Source of the DNA: Pleodorina starrii | Taxonomy: Eukaryota; Chlorophyta; Chlorophyceae; Chlamydomonadales; Volvocaceae | Direction of reading: 5' to 3' | NCBI GenBank assembly: GCA_030267565.1 | Contig: BRXU01000011.1 | Location: forward strand, 293,501-357,500 | DNA length: 64,000 bases | Shown: piece after piece, positions 46,177 to 57,900 of the stretch | Position numbering within the stretch: position 1 is the first letter of the stretch | Layout of the letters: each line of letters starts with the position of its first letter | The notes under the pieces: generated by a model | The model's input: the letters and a program-made list of their open reading frames with translations, nothing else | Told to the model about the DNA's origin: nothing | Database searches by the model: none | Program-made: the position numbers and the translations under genes

Positions 46177-48296
46177 TTAAGAATCCACCACCGCCAAGTC
46201 CCGCTGCACGGCCTCGCGCTGTAGCCACGTGCGCACCTCCTCCCGGTCCGGCCCGGTCCTCCTGGCCGCCGCCGCCAGCGCCGCCTCCCAGCATCCCACC
46301 GGGCAGCCCTCCTGGAGCAGCCAGGCCAGCACGGGCACGGGGCAGTCGCCGTCCGCGACGCAGACCCCAAACACCTCCCCTGGAGCCCCCCAGGGGCAGC
46401 CCAGCTCGCGCAGGCAGCTCAGCGTGGCCAGGTCGCCGTTCACGGCTGCCACGTAGTACGGATCGCCGTTGTCCTGCAGGCGTGTACACAACAAGATGGC
46501 CCGGGGGAATTCGGTGGCGACGAGCGATCGATTCAGATGCTTGCCAGGACGGGTGCATTCGTAGCTTGCAGGGCAGAGCATATGGTAGCATCTGGTAGCC
46601 GCCGGCAGTGCGTGGTAAAAGGGTAAACGCAAAGCCTGCATTTCTATGGCCCTACCTCCCCCGCCCAAAACGGAATTCGGCATTTCCATGACCCTTCTGC
46701 AAACGGAAGACGGCATTTCAAGTATAGCTTCCCGCAAGTGTATCCACCTCCACCTCCACGTACCTCCATGCTGCAGCCCCGGGCCACCAGCAGACGCAGC
46801 ATCTCCCCACATCCCCCCTCCACCGCCTGCCGAAACAGCGGCCCCTCGTCGGTCAAGTCCCAGCGACCTCGATGCTCCAGCAGCCAGCCCATCAGCGCCG
46901 CACTGCCAGACCGCGCCGCGCCCAGGACTGTATGCCCCCAGATGCACGTGCGACCGTTCAAAGCATTGCAATCGTCCTTGGCCATCACCCACGCCACAAC
47001 CGCCAAATGGCCGCCCTCCGCCGCGCCCTGCATCACGTGCCACGGCACGGGGCAGCGCCGCGCGTCCAGCGCCTGCAGGAAGGCCAGGTGGCCCGCCGCC
47101 GCCGCCGAGGCGGCGGCGGCGGCGGGCCGCAGGCCCTGCGCCAGAAGGTACTCGAGCAGCGGCAGATTGCCGGCAGCACCGGCGGCGGCGACAACGGCGG
47201 TGGAGAGCGGGTAGCCGCGCGCGTGTAGCCAGGCGACGCGCTCCAAGGCGTCTGGACGAAGGGCGGCCTTGGCGCAGGCGGCGGCGGCGCCGGAGGCGCC
47301 CGGGCGGCCGGCGGCAGCGCTGCAGCCGAGCACGGTTTCCAGCCACTCGACCTTCTCCCGCCAATCGGCGGTGGGGCTGCTGACGGCTGCCAGGAGGATG
47401 GAGGCCTTGTCCACGGCGAGGAGCTGCTGCGGCAGCGGGATAGGTTCCCGCTGCAGCGCCGCCGCTGCCGGCAGCTGCGGGTTCCGTCCCTGCGGCGGCG
47501 GCGCTGCACCGTCCTGGCCGGGCGATGGCAGCTCGGGTCCCAGCGAATCGGCGTGCAGGCGTTGCAGCGTTGCCAGGTCGCAGCCCTCTGCCGCGGCCGC
47601 CAGCAGGCCCGAAACACGCACGGCGTCACGCGGAAGCGGTAGCGACGAGCCGCAAGTGTGCCGCCGCCGCAGCGCCTCCATCAGGCCCACGTGACCGCCG
47701 CGCGCGGCGGCGTACACCGCCGCCCTGTCGCACGGGCAGCCGCTGGCGAGTAGCCACTCGCACGTAGCGACCTGCCCAGCTCCCGCCGCCGCAGCGAGGG
47801 ATCCCGCCCAGGGACAGCCCCGCTCCCGGAGCCACTCGCATATCTCCAGACAGCCTGCGGCCGCGGCGGCTTCAAGCACGGTTGAAATAAGCTTGTTGCT
47901 GCTGCCCTTTACTGGTCGGGGTTTGGCCTGAAGGACTATTCCAGCGCTTGCAGCCACGATCTTCAGGTTGGGGAGGCAGCCGCTCGTCGCGGTGAGGAAG
48001 AGCAAATCACGCCGCTGGCTCAGCGAAAAAGAGGACATGCTGTTGCGGCAGGCCCAGCGCCAGGCGAAGGCGTGCGCGGGCACGGGCTGTGAGAGGCGCA
48101 CGATGACGAAGACGCGAAACGTTGCCAACAGCGCCTTGTTTACAAGGCGCACGGTGCATGCGATCTCGTTTGGGGGTAGGAAACTGGCGATGGTCTCGAT
48201 GATCCCGGGCAGGGAAATGCGTGAGGCGTCGATAGTACAAGAGGCATGGATCTGTTCTTCGACGTCTTTGACCTGATGGTAAACTGACGAGCTCAT
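46177..48296 (-). CDS. F-box-like / ankyrin-type repeat protein
   Basis: Two minus-strand exons, 48296-46764 and 46473-46177, joined at a phase-0 intron (GTACGT donor, TGCAG acceptor) to 609 aa. The N-terminus has LPGIIETIASFLPPNEIACTVRLVNKAL-like text (about residues 28-56, here quoted in part as IASFLPPNEIAC), similar to an F-box-type helix bundle. From about residue 120 on there are many degenerate ankyrin-like units of the form AAAxGxLxxxEWLxxxGCPW, for example GCLEICEWLRERGCPW, GQVATCEWLLASGCP and NGDLATLSCLRELGCPW. Volvocine genomes carry large families of this kind. A substrate-adaptor role in ubiquitin ligases is possible but not shown. Ala-rich segments and an internal Pro/Gln-rich insert are present. 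Confidence 0.75.
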
Positions 48297-50918
48297 TTAT
48301 GTTTACGATACTCGATATCGCCCCTTGTAAAGGCTTGTAAGGGACCGGCTCACTAACGCCCTTGAATGACTACTGTGAGACAAACTCAAACCATGGCCTT
48401 CGCCCAAATCAACTACCAGTGTCCAAAACTGTACACATGATATATGGGTACAGTTGTATCATGTGATTTGGAAGCAAACCTCGCTGATGGGGGCACTCCT
48501 GCTCTGGAACCGTTGATTTCGGAGCCACACAATGGCGGGGACTCATCGAGCCCCGCACTATCCTTCGAACAAGGGTCCACGTTTTTCAGCATTTAGCCCG
48601 CCTAATGCTGCGCTGTGCCCCAAGGGTCGTACAAGTTCTTTGCCATTCGATTTCCCGCGGCCGTGCGTGGCCTGCCAGGCTTTACATGTGAACCGTTACT
48701 CCAGCCGCACTCCTGCACCTCCTGGCAGCACGCAGGAGCACATGGACTGCTCGAAGTGGGTGATGTAGAGAAGCGTTCGGACATTTCGCTGCTGAGATGC
48801 GTTCCCTAGTCAAGCCGGGTGTACCTGACCTACCTGACGCACGGCCCATTGACGCACGGCCCATTGCGGGGGCAGCAGGGGCCAGGAAGAGAGGTAACTC
48901 CGGGGCCAAAATGCTTACAAGGTATCATGCCCCAAGAAAGCCCGCCTGGTGACTTTGCCGCATGCGTCTGCTATCAAAAACCTAAACCTAATAGCTGCTC
49001 CGCGGCAACCCAAGCGTTTGTCATTACGGCAATAATGCAATATGAACAATACGTGCCAACCAGTGGAGGCAAGGCATCGTGAACAGGACTCGAACTCTCG
49101 AAGCCAGCCAGTCAGCCCCGCCGCGCCAGCAAACGTATGCGACGTAGGACAATCGACGGAAGGAAACACTGCGACGATCTTCACATGGAAGCGCTCTTAC
49201 TTTTCTTCTTCAGGGCTTCACCCCGTTGAATCACTTTCACTCGTGGCCCATGCCGCGCGACACAACAGCCACACAGACGCGCAAACTCTGCGACCCATTA
49301 CTTATTCCAACCGCAAAACTTAAGCCATCGCGCCAGGCTGCGAACACCACAGCAGCGCCAATAGTCAGCTCAGCTCGTACGACACCCGCCGTACCTGCCG
49401 CTCAGAATTCATCACGGCACAGTACGAGCAGTCAAGCTAAAGCCCCGACCCTCTCTAACATTTTCCTACGCTCTCAGCCCTTCTCCGCAGTTCCTAGCCG
49501 GCACATCTACATACTTTTCAGACCGTTCAATGTCAGCCCTGACACACCTCTTCAACACCGATTACACACATCCCCAGTGCCTCCAGTGCCGCCTTAAGCT
49601 CGAAAAGAAGTCAATGCCGCGCATGCGGTGAGCATCCCTCCTCCTGCCAGGCAGCCGCAAACAACGCACCCCAAACAATATGAAACATAAGATCAAGACA
49701 GGTTGCAACCAGCGCATCCCACGGCAGCGCGGCCACGAGCCGTAAGCTCGCGTTTCAGGGCAGATGCCCTCCGCCGCGGAACATCGGTACACCCCCCGCA
49801 TCGCAGCACCCACGCAGCAGACCAGAACGAGGGTTAATAACTCGAACCGCATCGATGGAACGGAGGCGGAGTTGGCACACGGGCCCTCGCTGGCACACGT
49901 GCCCACAAGAACCCGAGGGACCGCCGCACGCACACACGCACCCGCACTAGTGCCCTGCCAAAAGTCGGCCCGCAGATACGCAACCCACACTGCTAAACCG
50001 TGCCCCGGAGTTGCCCGCGGCCCGCCACGCAAGCCTTGCTCCATCCCGGTCGGAGGCCGCGGCAGAGACCGCTGGTTTGGCGGTTCCCGGGCGCGGGGCA
50101 GGCGGGTGAGCGGCATTCATAGGCCAGTATCCGTAACGTCAGCCGGTTAACGTCAAAGCTTGCCATCCACAGTTCAACCCCCGCCGGGGCAGAGGGCCCC
50201 CACCGGTTCTCACCCGCGGCCAGGCCGCCAGGAGCGCCAGGAGCAAACAACCCGGGGCCGGCAGCGGACGAAGAGGAACTCGAGCAGTTGGGTTGGTAGC
50301 TTCTCGACTTGTAGCATCACTCACAACACATCAAACGGCCCGCTGCAAAATGTGGAGCTAAACGGGATGTGTGCCACACGCGCAAACATCCCGTCGCTCA
50401 CCGGGACCCGGTGCTGTTCCGATCGGCGCCAGGCCCTTGTCACCACAAGCCCTGGTCACCGCAAGCGAGGTGACGCACATCAGACAGCCGGTGGAGATAG
50501 AGTTAGTGGAGACCAGTGGAGAGCAGCTGGGGCGCCTGCGCTTGGGCGGCGCGCGCAGCGAAGGCCACGCCGAAACCCTCGCGATCCCCTGGTACGACAT
50601 TGTGTACGGCAGCTGCCAGGCCAGGCCAGGCCCGGTCCGGCCCAGCTCTGGCTGACCGTCAGCACTAAGATCAATGTCCCGACCTGGAATTACCCTCGAA
50701 AGAATTGCTACCCTCGGCAGATCTCGGGGAACTAACCCCAAACTGACATACGCCCTCTACACAACCTCTAAACACACGTGACACGGCCAGCGCTCAACTC
50801 CCCATACCTCAAACCCGGCCCGCACACGCAACCCCGTGCCCCGCCGTGTCCCCATGCCAGCGCTCTCCCCGCTCTCCGCCCGCTCCTCTCCTGCTTCCTC
50901 AGCTGCTGCTGAATGCGC
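48297..50918. other. Intergenic region between two minus-strand genes
   Basis: Contains the upstream region of the F-box/ankyrin gene and the 3' UTR of the plastid-targeted gene. Several GC-rich frames are open but lack domains; the most protein-like, about 50455-50650 (+), has no credible start or splice sites. I found no mobile element or RNA gene. Confidence 0.5.
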
Positions 50919-51596
50919 TCAGATGCTGAACGCTCCCGGGGTGTGCATGACCTCCAGCTCGATCTTCTCCGCCTCTTCCTGGCCCAGCCCGAGCATCTCC
51001 TGCAGCTGCAGCAGCGTGGCAAAGTTGGGCGGCACCTCCGCGTTCTGCAGGTGCAGCTTGTACAGGTCCACGAGCTCGGCCTTGGTGTGATGGCCGTCCA
51101 GCAGAGGCGAGCGGCAGATGCTGTTCTCCGCGAGCGCGCGGCCGAGCTCCATGTAAGCGCGCGCGGGCTCGCCGGTCTTGAGGAAGGCGATGGCCTTCGT
51201 TATATGGGCGGCCTGGCGCGTCCGCGCGAGCGCGCGCTGGTAGCTGCGCGGGTCTTGCTGCGGGCTTGGAGGCACCGGCAGCACCTCGTCGGTCTCCGTG
51301 ACGGCGGGTTTGCGCTTCCTGTTCTTGAGGATGACCGCTGAGAAGAGCGTCGCCAGGCCGAAGACGATTAGCGGCGGAATCCAGCAGGGCGGTTGCGTAT
51401 AATCTCGTGTACATGTTCTTGAGTTGCTGGGGACGAGTATCGTGACCTCAGACTCTGGGGTCATCGCTCTGACCGATACGGTGGCCCGCCGTCCGCTGAG
51501 TTGGACGCGTGAGCGAGCAGCTGCACATCTTTTTGAACACTGAGCTGGGTGCGCTAAAGACTGGGTACGTCTAGCAAGCAAGCTTTCAAGGGTCAT
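50919..51596 (-). CDS. Plastid-targeted membrane protein, Tic110-like helical module
   Basis: Single exon of 225 aa, ATG at 51596-51594 and TGA at 50921-50919. Residues 1-45 are Arg/Ser/Ala-rich and acid-poor, fitting an algal chloroplast transit peptide (ending near VSVRAM). One membrane segment, PLIVFGLATLFSAVIL, lies at about 74-89, followed by a basic stop-transfer KNRKRK. The C-terminal half is helical: RALARTRQAAHITKAI, AELVDLYKLHL, then LLQLQEMLGLGQEEAEKIE. This resembles the ELYxxYL...LNQLRxxxGLxxxEAE units of Tic110, the inner-envelope import component. It is far shorter than Tic110 and may be a small relative or an unrelated helical protein. Confidence 0.6.
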   Translation of the reverse strand: MTLESLLARRTQSLAHPAQCSKRCAAARSRVQLSGRRATVSVRAMTPESEVTILVPSNSRTCTRDYTQPPCWIPPLIVFGLATLFSAVILKNRKRKPAVTETDEVLPVPPSPQQDPRSYQRALARTRQAAHITKAIAFLKTGEPARAYMELGRALAENSICRSPLLDGHHTKAELVDLYKLHLQNAEVPPNFATLLQLQEMLGLGQEEAEKIELEVMHTPGAFSI

Positions 51597-51991
51597 CTTC
51601 AGGACTGCGGCGAAGGTTCAGGCCAAGAGGCACGGAGACCGCAAGCTTGCTACACAAGTGTTTCAGGTGAGTCACTTTATAGCAAGGAGTGAATGCCGAG
51701 GTGAACAGAAGCGATGCCTATTGGAATACGGCGGAGGAGAACCGCCGTGGGGCCCGTGCAACACTCAATGGCACCCCAATCGCGTTCCCAGCTCTAGGTG
51801 AGTATCCTCACTAATGAGACATAAGTGCATCTTTACAAAGTTGTAGCTTTATACAGGCAAAAGCTTGCCCAACCTTTTGGTAGTTGCGACCATCACAGCT
51901 TCGCTAGGCTTGGCGCGGACATTTTTACCCGGCAGATCTGCCCTGTTCTACGCCCCTTGTTGTTGCCGCGCCAGATGACCTAGGCTTCAAA
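51597..51991. other. Compact divergent promoter region
   Basis: 395 bp between the divergent starts of the plastid-targeted gene (-) and the golgin gene (+). A GTGAGT site at 51667 and GTGAGT-like site at 51798 hint at 5' UTR introns for the golgin. No clear TATA box. Confidence 0.4.
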
Positions 51992-54900
51992 ATGTGGGGA
52001 GTTATAGCCGGGGCAGCTTCGCGAGCTCAAAACTTGGCTTCCAACGTCAAAAGCGTTCTCCTCGACGAGCAGGACGCAAGCCAACAGGTATTGCATTTAG
52101 CCCTGAGACGAGCTGTTCCCGGCAGTTCGACCGTCTTTACCAATTCAAGCACCTGCCTGTCCGTCCGACCGGCTGAAGCTGTGTGTAATTCACAATTACC
52201 GACATTATCTTTCAGGAGTATGACGACGCTGGTACGCCTGTGGAGTATACCAGGTGCGTCGAAGCAGGGACGATGATCCCGCGCTTAAACGGAGTTGCAA
52301 CGGCTCTGCCTCGAACCTATCGCCGCTCCGCAGGCATAACCACGGACCTTTCGATCAGGACGGCCCTTTGAAGGACGGCGAATTCGACAGCTTTGGAGAG
52401 CTGCCGCCTGAGCTGCCGCCGGTGAGCTCGCGGGCGGAGGACCCCGCCTCCGGAGCCGATGGCGCAGGCACCCAGCAGCACCCGCCGCAACCGCCAGCGG
52501 CGGTCTCCCCTGCAATATCTGCAAGGCAGCAAGCAATGGACGGGATCGGTGATTCAACTCACCCGGGCGGTCACGCTTTTCCGGGCGAGGCGCATCCGGA
52601 AGGCGCTGGTGGAACCCCAGGCGGGCGAGGTGCAGCTCCTGGCGCGTCTCTGGGAGTGGGTCGCATGCTGGGCTCAGCCACGTCCACGATGTCCTTCTTC
52701 ACCTCCGCCTCGTCAGTTCTCCAGAAAGTCGCGACGCACGTGGCAGGGGCGGAGGAGGCCGTGGACGGCACCAAGCAGAAGCCGCAGGTGGAGCTGCTGA
52801 AGCAGCAGCTGATTGAGGTCACCATTGAGAACGACGGCTTGGTGGCGGAGGTGACGCGGCTGACGCGGGCCCTGGAGGACGCGGAGGACAGCGCCGAGCT
52901 GTTGCAGGTGGGGAGGGGTGCCGTGACAGCCCCTGACAGTCCAAACAATGTTGCAGGTGGGGAAAAAATGGGGATGAGGAAGAGTGCCGTGACAGTCCAA
53001 ACAATGACAATCCAAACACGAGCGCCGAGCTGTTGCAGGTAGGGGGGGGGAAAGGGAGATGAGGACGAGAGTGTCATCACAGTCAAACAATGACTAGTTC
53101 AGGAAGGGTCTGGGGAGTCGTGCGTACTCGAAAGCGGCGACATTTACATGCCGCGCTGCAAAGGAGGTGTCTGTGGGCGCGGCGTGAAAAACGTGCGTGG
53201 AAGCGGCGCCGCTTACGACGGCTGTAGGCACTACCGGGCTGAGCCCCGCTGCCGCCGCCGCTGTTGCCGCCCCGTATGGTCAGGCCCAGTCGCAAACGGC
53301 GGCGCTGCTGCGGCAGGAGCTGACCACAGAGCAGGTGGCCCATGAGGGGACCCGGCGGGAGGTGGAGAAGCTGACGGCCAAGTTGCGACAGGTGAGGTGC
53401 GTTAGTGGCCCAAGAAGGAGGAGGAAGGGGTCGAAGGAGGAGGCAAGGGGTTGAAGGAGCAGGAAGGGGCCGAAGGAGGAGGAAGCGGTCGAAGGAGGAG
53501 GCAATGGGTCGATCGAGGTGTTTTGGACTTTTCATGATGTGGTTTTGATTGCTGCGGTCAGGGTGTTGCACGCAGGTGGCCCAACGGTGTGCTGTTTGCC
53601 AGTGTGGCATTTGAAGTCCTGATACGTCCTGGCTCCGTCCAAAGTACCCTTCCCGCTGCGCTGTTCGGCTCGGTCACCTTGCATGGGTATTTTCTAGTTT
53701 GATTCCGTCACTTGCTGCTCGGTTTCTTTTTTTCACTCGAGCGCACCCGGCAACCCCTCCTCCCTGATTGTCTCTCCCTCCCTCCCTCAGTTGGAGCAGC
53801 AGTTGGAGAGCGACGCCGCGGACGTTGCTCAGCACGACTCGTTTTGGAAGACGGAGCTGCAGCAGCAGCGCACGGTGGCGACACAGGTAGGTGGCCGAAG
53901 GCTGGGCTGGGCCCCCCTGGGCGCTTCGCGCTGGGGCCCCGTGCGCCCGAAAAATAAACAGTTCGAAGGCAGGGAAACAGGGGAACAGGGGCGGCCCCCT
54001 TGGGAGTGTCGCGGGTAGAGAATGGGTCGGGCTGGGCGCGGCAAAAGACAGCGGCGCCCTGCGCAGCCTTCTGCGTTCGTGACTTGAACAGCTCGCAGAT
54101 GCGCAGAAGCAAAGGCGCAGAAACTTACGGAAACCTGGCTGATGCCAACCCGCGAAGCCGGGCGAGTCCCATGCGCCCGCCTCCGCATCTGCCTCTCAGG
54201 CCCAGGCCCGCGTGGCTGAGCTGGAGGCAGTGGTGGAGCAGCTGCACAAGCAGCGAGACGCTGCAGGGACCATGTGCAAGGTACGAAGGAGGCAGAATGT
54301 CGTACTCGTGCGCGACCTCGTAACACGGGGCATACCTACGTTTGGGAGCTGCGACGTGCACCGTGTGTGGGTGTTTGATTTCGTGGCCAGCGTAGTGGAC
54401 CCATGCCTGAGCCCTGCGTCCAAGAACCCTCTGCGGATAGCTGGGATCATCCGTGGCCTTCCGCCTCTTGCCGCTTGCCCCCACCAACACAGTAACGCCT
54501 CTTGCCCCTTGCCCCGCCAACAACTTTTGCCTCTTCATCAACGCCGTCTGCCTCTTGCCCCACCCCACCAATGTACCAATCCCATAGGCGGATGGCGTTG
54601 ATGCGTCTGCCGCGGCTGACGCCGCCGCCGCTACAGCGGCTGCTGAGGCGCGAGTTGCGGCGCTGGAGGCGCAGCTGATGGCCTCGCAGGCGGCCATGGA
54701 GGAGGCCGAGCGGCGCGCCGCCGCCCTCACGTCGGAGCTCGCGGCGATTCAGCGGGCGGCAGACGAGGCGGCGCAGCGTCACGCGGAGGAGCTGCGCCAC
54801 GCGGCGGCGGAGGCCGCAGCGGAGCTGCAGACGCTGCGGGACCAGGCGGGAGCGGGCACTGGCGCGGCGGAGGCGGCGCTGGCTTCCGCCGCCGCGGCGG

Positions 54901-57900
54901 CGGCCAGGGCGGAAGCCGCGGAGGCGCGCGCGGCGGAGGCGGAGGCCAAGGTCCAGCAGACGGAGGCGCGGGCGGCGGAGCTGCAGTCGCAGGCGGAGGT
55001 GCTTAGGGAGGAGGTGACGGCGGCGGAGGCGCGGGCGGCGGGAGCGGAGGCGGCGGCGGCCGGCGGTGCCACAGTCGAGTCGGAGCTGAGGAGGGAGGTT
55101 GAGGAGGCGCAGGCGGCGCTGGCGGCCGCGCGGGAGGAGCTGCGCGCGGCGGTGGAGCGCGGCGCCGCCGACGCCGACGCGGCGGCGCAGCTCCGGAACC
55201 GGCTCGCGGACCTCGAGCGCCAGTCGGACGAGCAGCGGGAGGCGCACCGCGCCGCCCTGGCAGCGGCGGAGGGACGCGCCTCCGAGGCGGAGGCTGCTGC
55301 AACGGCGGCCCGCGCAGCCGCCGCCGCGGCGGCGGCGGCGGCCGGCGGCGGAGCCGCCGCCGACGGCGACGACGACGACGGCCCGCTTGCGAGCATGCGC
55401 GAGCAGTTGGAAATGATGAAGGAGTTGTTTGAGGACGAGCAGAGGTTTGGGCTGCAGCACCGGCAGCAGCTGGAAGAGGAGCGGACGGCGCACGGCGCGA
55501 CGCGGGCGCGTGTGGCTGAGGTGGAGGAGGAGGTACGGCAGCTGCAGGCGCGCCTGGCGGAGGCGGAGGCCCACGCGGCGGAGGCGGAGGCGAGGCTGAG
55601 TGACGCCGCCGCCGACGCCGCGAGGCGGATGGAGGCGGCGGAGGGCGCCGCGGCGGCGCTGCGGGAGGAGCTGAGGGCGGCGGAGGCGGCGGCGCGGGAG
55701 GCGGCGGAGGCGGCGGAGAAGCGGGTGGCGGAGGCGGCTGCGGAGGCGGAGGCGCTGCGGGGCGAGGCGACGCGGCGGGAGGTGGCGATGGCGCAGTTGG
55801 AGCGGGCGCTGCAAGAGGCAGGGGTAAGGGAGCGGCCCGTTCCTCTGAAAGCAAGCTAGAAACGCACTTGTTCTTGGCCCCACGGCCCGTCCGCGCCGCT
55901 CTCCCCACACCTCGTTTGTACCGCAGGAGCGTGAGAGCCAGGGCGCATCGTCCCTCGCGTCTGAGCTGGCGGAGGCGCGGCGCCAGTGCACGGCGGCGGA
56001 GGCGCGCGCGGCGGCGGCGGAGGCGGCGGTCGCCCAGCTGGAGGGCAGCCTGGCGGAGGCACGGGCCGCCGTTGCAGATCAGGAGGGCGCGGAGGCGCAG
56101 CTCCGAGACCAGGTGGCGGAGGCGCAGCGGCAGCTTTCGGAGCGGGAGGAGGGCTGGCGGGCGGAGCTGGAGAGCAGCGCAGCAAAGGTAAAAGGGCAGG
56201 ATGGAGCGCGGCTGGGCTGTGTCGCTCGTGTGTTTGTTGCTTCTTGTCCGGAAGGTCCCTGTCTGTGTGTGTATGCGCTTAGTGCTGTTTGCGTCTTTTG
56301 GAGATGGTGCGGGAGGAGATGTTGGCTGCGCTTCTCCCTGTTCGGTCTAGCCTCCGCCTGTACCACAGAAAAGGCGGGCGGCTCTTATTTTGCTGGGTCG
56401 TAAGCTTGCGCGCATGCGCGCGGATTCGGCGCTTGTCCGCGCAGGTCGCCGAGCTCGAGGCGCATATGAGGGCCTTGGGCGAGGAGAAGGAGAGGCTCTC
56501 GGCACAGCTGGAGGCGGAGCGAGAGGAGCGGCAGAGGGGCGGCACGGAGGCTGATGCGCGGGTGCATCTGGTGAGAGGGGCTGAGGAGACGGATACAGCA
56601 GCGAAGGGACGAAGGGCTGGTGAGGGGCTGAGAAGACAGATGCAGCAGCGCAGGGAAGGTCTGGTTAGGAGCTGAGAAGACATACAGCAGCGAAGGGACG
56701 AGGGGCTGGTGAGGGGCTGCGGCTGTAGGGCTGTGGGGGTATGGGGAAGTGTAGGGCCGTCGAGGGCTGTGGGGAAGAACAGAACAGAGCGTTTGGTCAC
56801 CTACACAAAACATGTGAATTATGGTATATAACTTCGGGTTACCAACCCGTTACCTCTTTCTTTCAGCTGAGCCAGCGGCTGGCAGCGGCGGAGGCGGACG
56901 CTCAGGTCCTGCTTGCGAAGGTGGAGGCGGCGCAGACGCAGTGCCAGCGCACGAGCGAGGAGGCGGCCGCGGAGCGGACCGCGGCGGCGGCGGCGGCGCA
57001 GCGCGCTGCACAGGAACTGGAGGCCGCGCGGCGGCTGGAGGAGCGGGTGGCGGAGGAGGCGCGGGCGCGGGAGGAGATGGGCCGGCGGGCGGAGGCCGCG
57101 GAGGCGGCGGGCCGGAGGTGAGGTGGCGGTGGGGATGAAAGCGGTGGTGGTGGTGGTGGTGGTGGTGGTGGTTGTAAAGGACTGCCGCACCTGCGCCTCT
57201 TGGGCATGGGAGGACGGACGCTACACGGGCCCTGATGTCGTCCGACGCTGCCGCTCCCGCCTGCTGCCGCACATGCCTGCTGCCGCGCTTGCGCGGGAAG
57301 GCCCAACCGCCGCTTCGCCAAGCCCACTCCGCCCCCGTTGACCCAAACGTGCATTGCGCCTTTTGCTGCCCCAAACCCTGCCCTGTCCCGTCCCGACGCC
57401 GTCTCCGTCTCCGCTGCGGTATCTTCTTTTTGCCCCGGTGCCAACGTCGCCGCGATTCGCCTTCGCTGCTGCTGCGGATCGCCGTCACTGCGCCTTCCTT
57501 CCGTCTTCTCCACTCCTCCCCTCCCGTCCCCCGACAGGCTCCAGGAGACTCTGGACGCGTCGGAGTCTGCCCGCCAGCAGTTGGTTTCGGAGCTTCAGCA
57601 GCAGCGCGCCGCCTCTGCCGCCGCCGCCGGCAGCAGCAGCGAGTTGGTTTCGGAGCTGGCGGCCGCGTCGCAGCGCATGTCCTCGCTGCAGACGCAGGTG
57701 GCGCAGCTGCAGCACGCGCTGGATGATCAAGCCAACAGGTCGCAGAGCGTGCTGCAGGTGCGTTGGGTGTGGGTGGTAATCATGACGGGAACCGCAGGGA
57801 AAGCACGGGTGCTGCGGGTAGGGGTGGGGGTGGGGGTAGTAATAGAGGCGAAGCAGGTGCGTGGGACGGTGCGGTGCAGCGGTCCGCAGCGGTCCGGTGG

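Noticed and set aside
50455..50655. Short plus-strand frame containing EVTHIRQPVEIELVETSG
   Set aside because: Somewhat protein-like but with no clear start, splice partners, domain or polyadenylation signal; it lies in the 3' region of a minus-strand gene.
54447..55991. Long minus-strand and alternative-frame ORFs over the golgin coiled coil
   Set aside because: GC-rich GCG/GAG codons leave antisense frames open; the plus-strand frame alone has coiled-coil heptads and in-phase splice sites.
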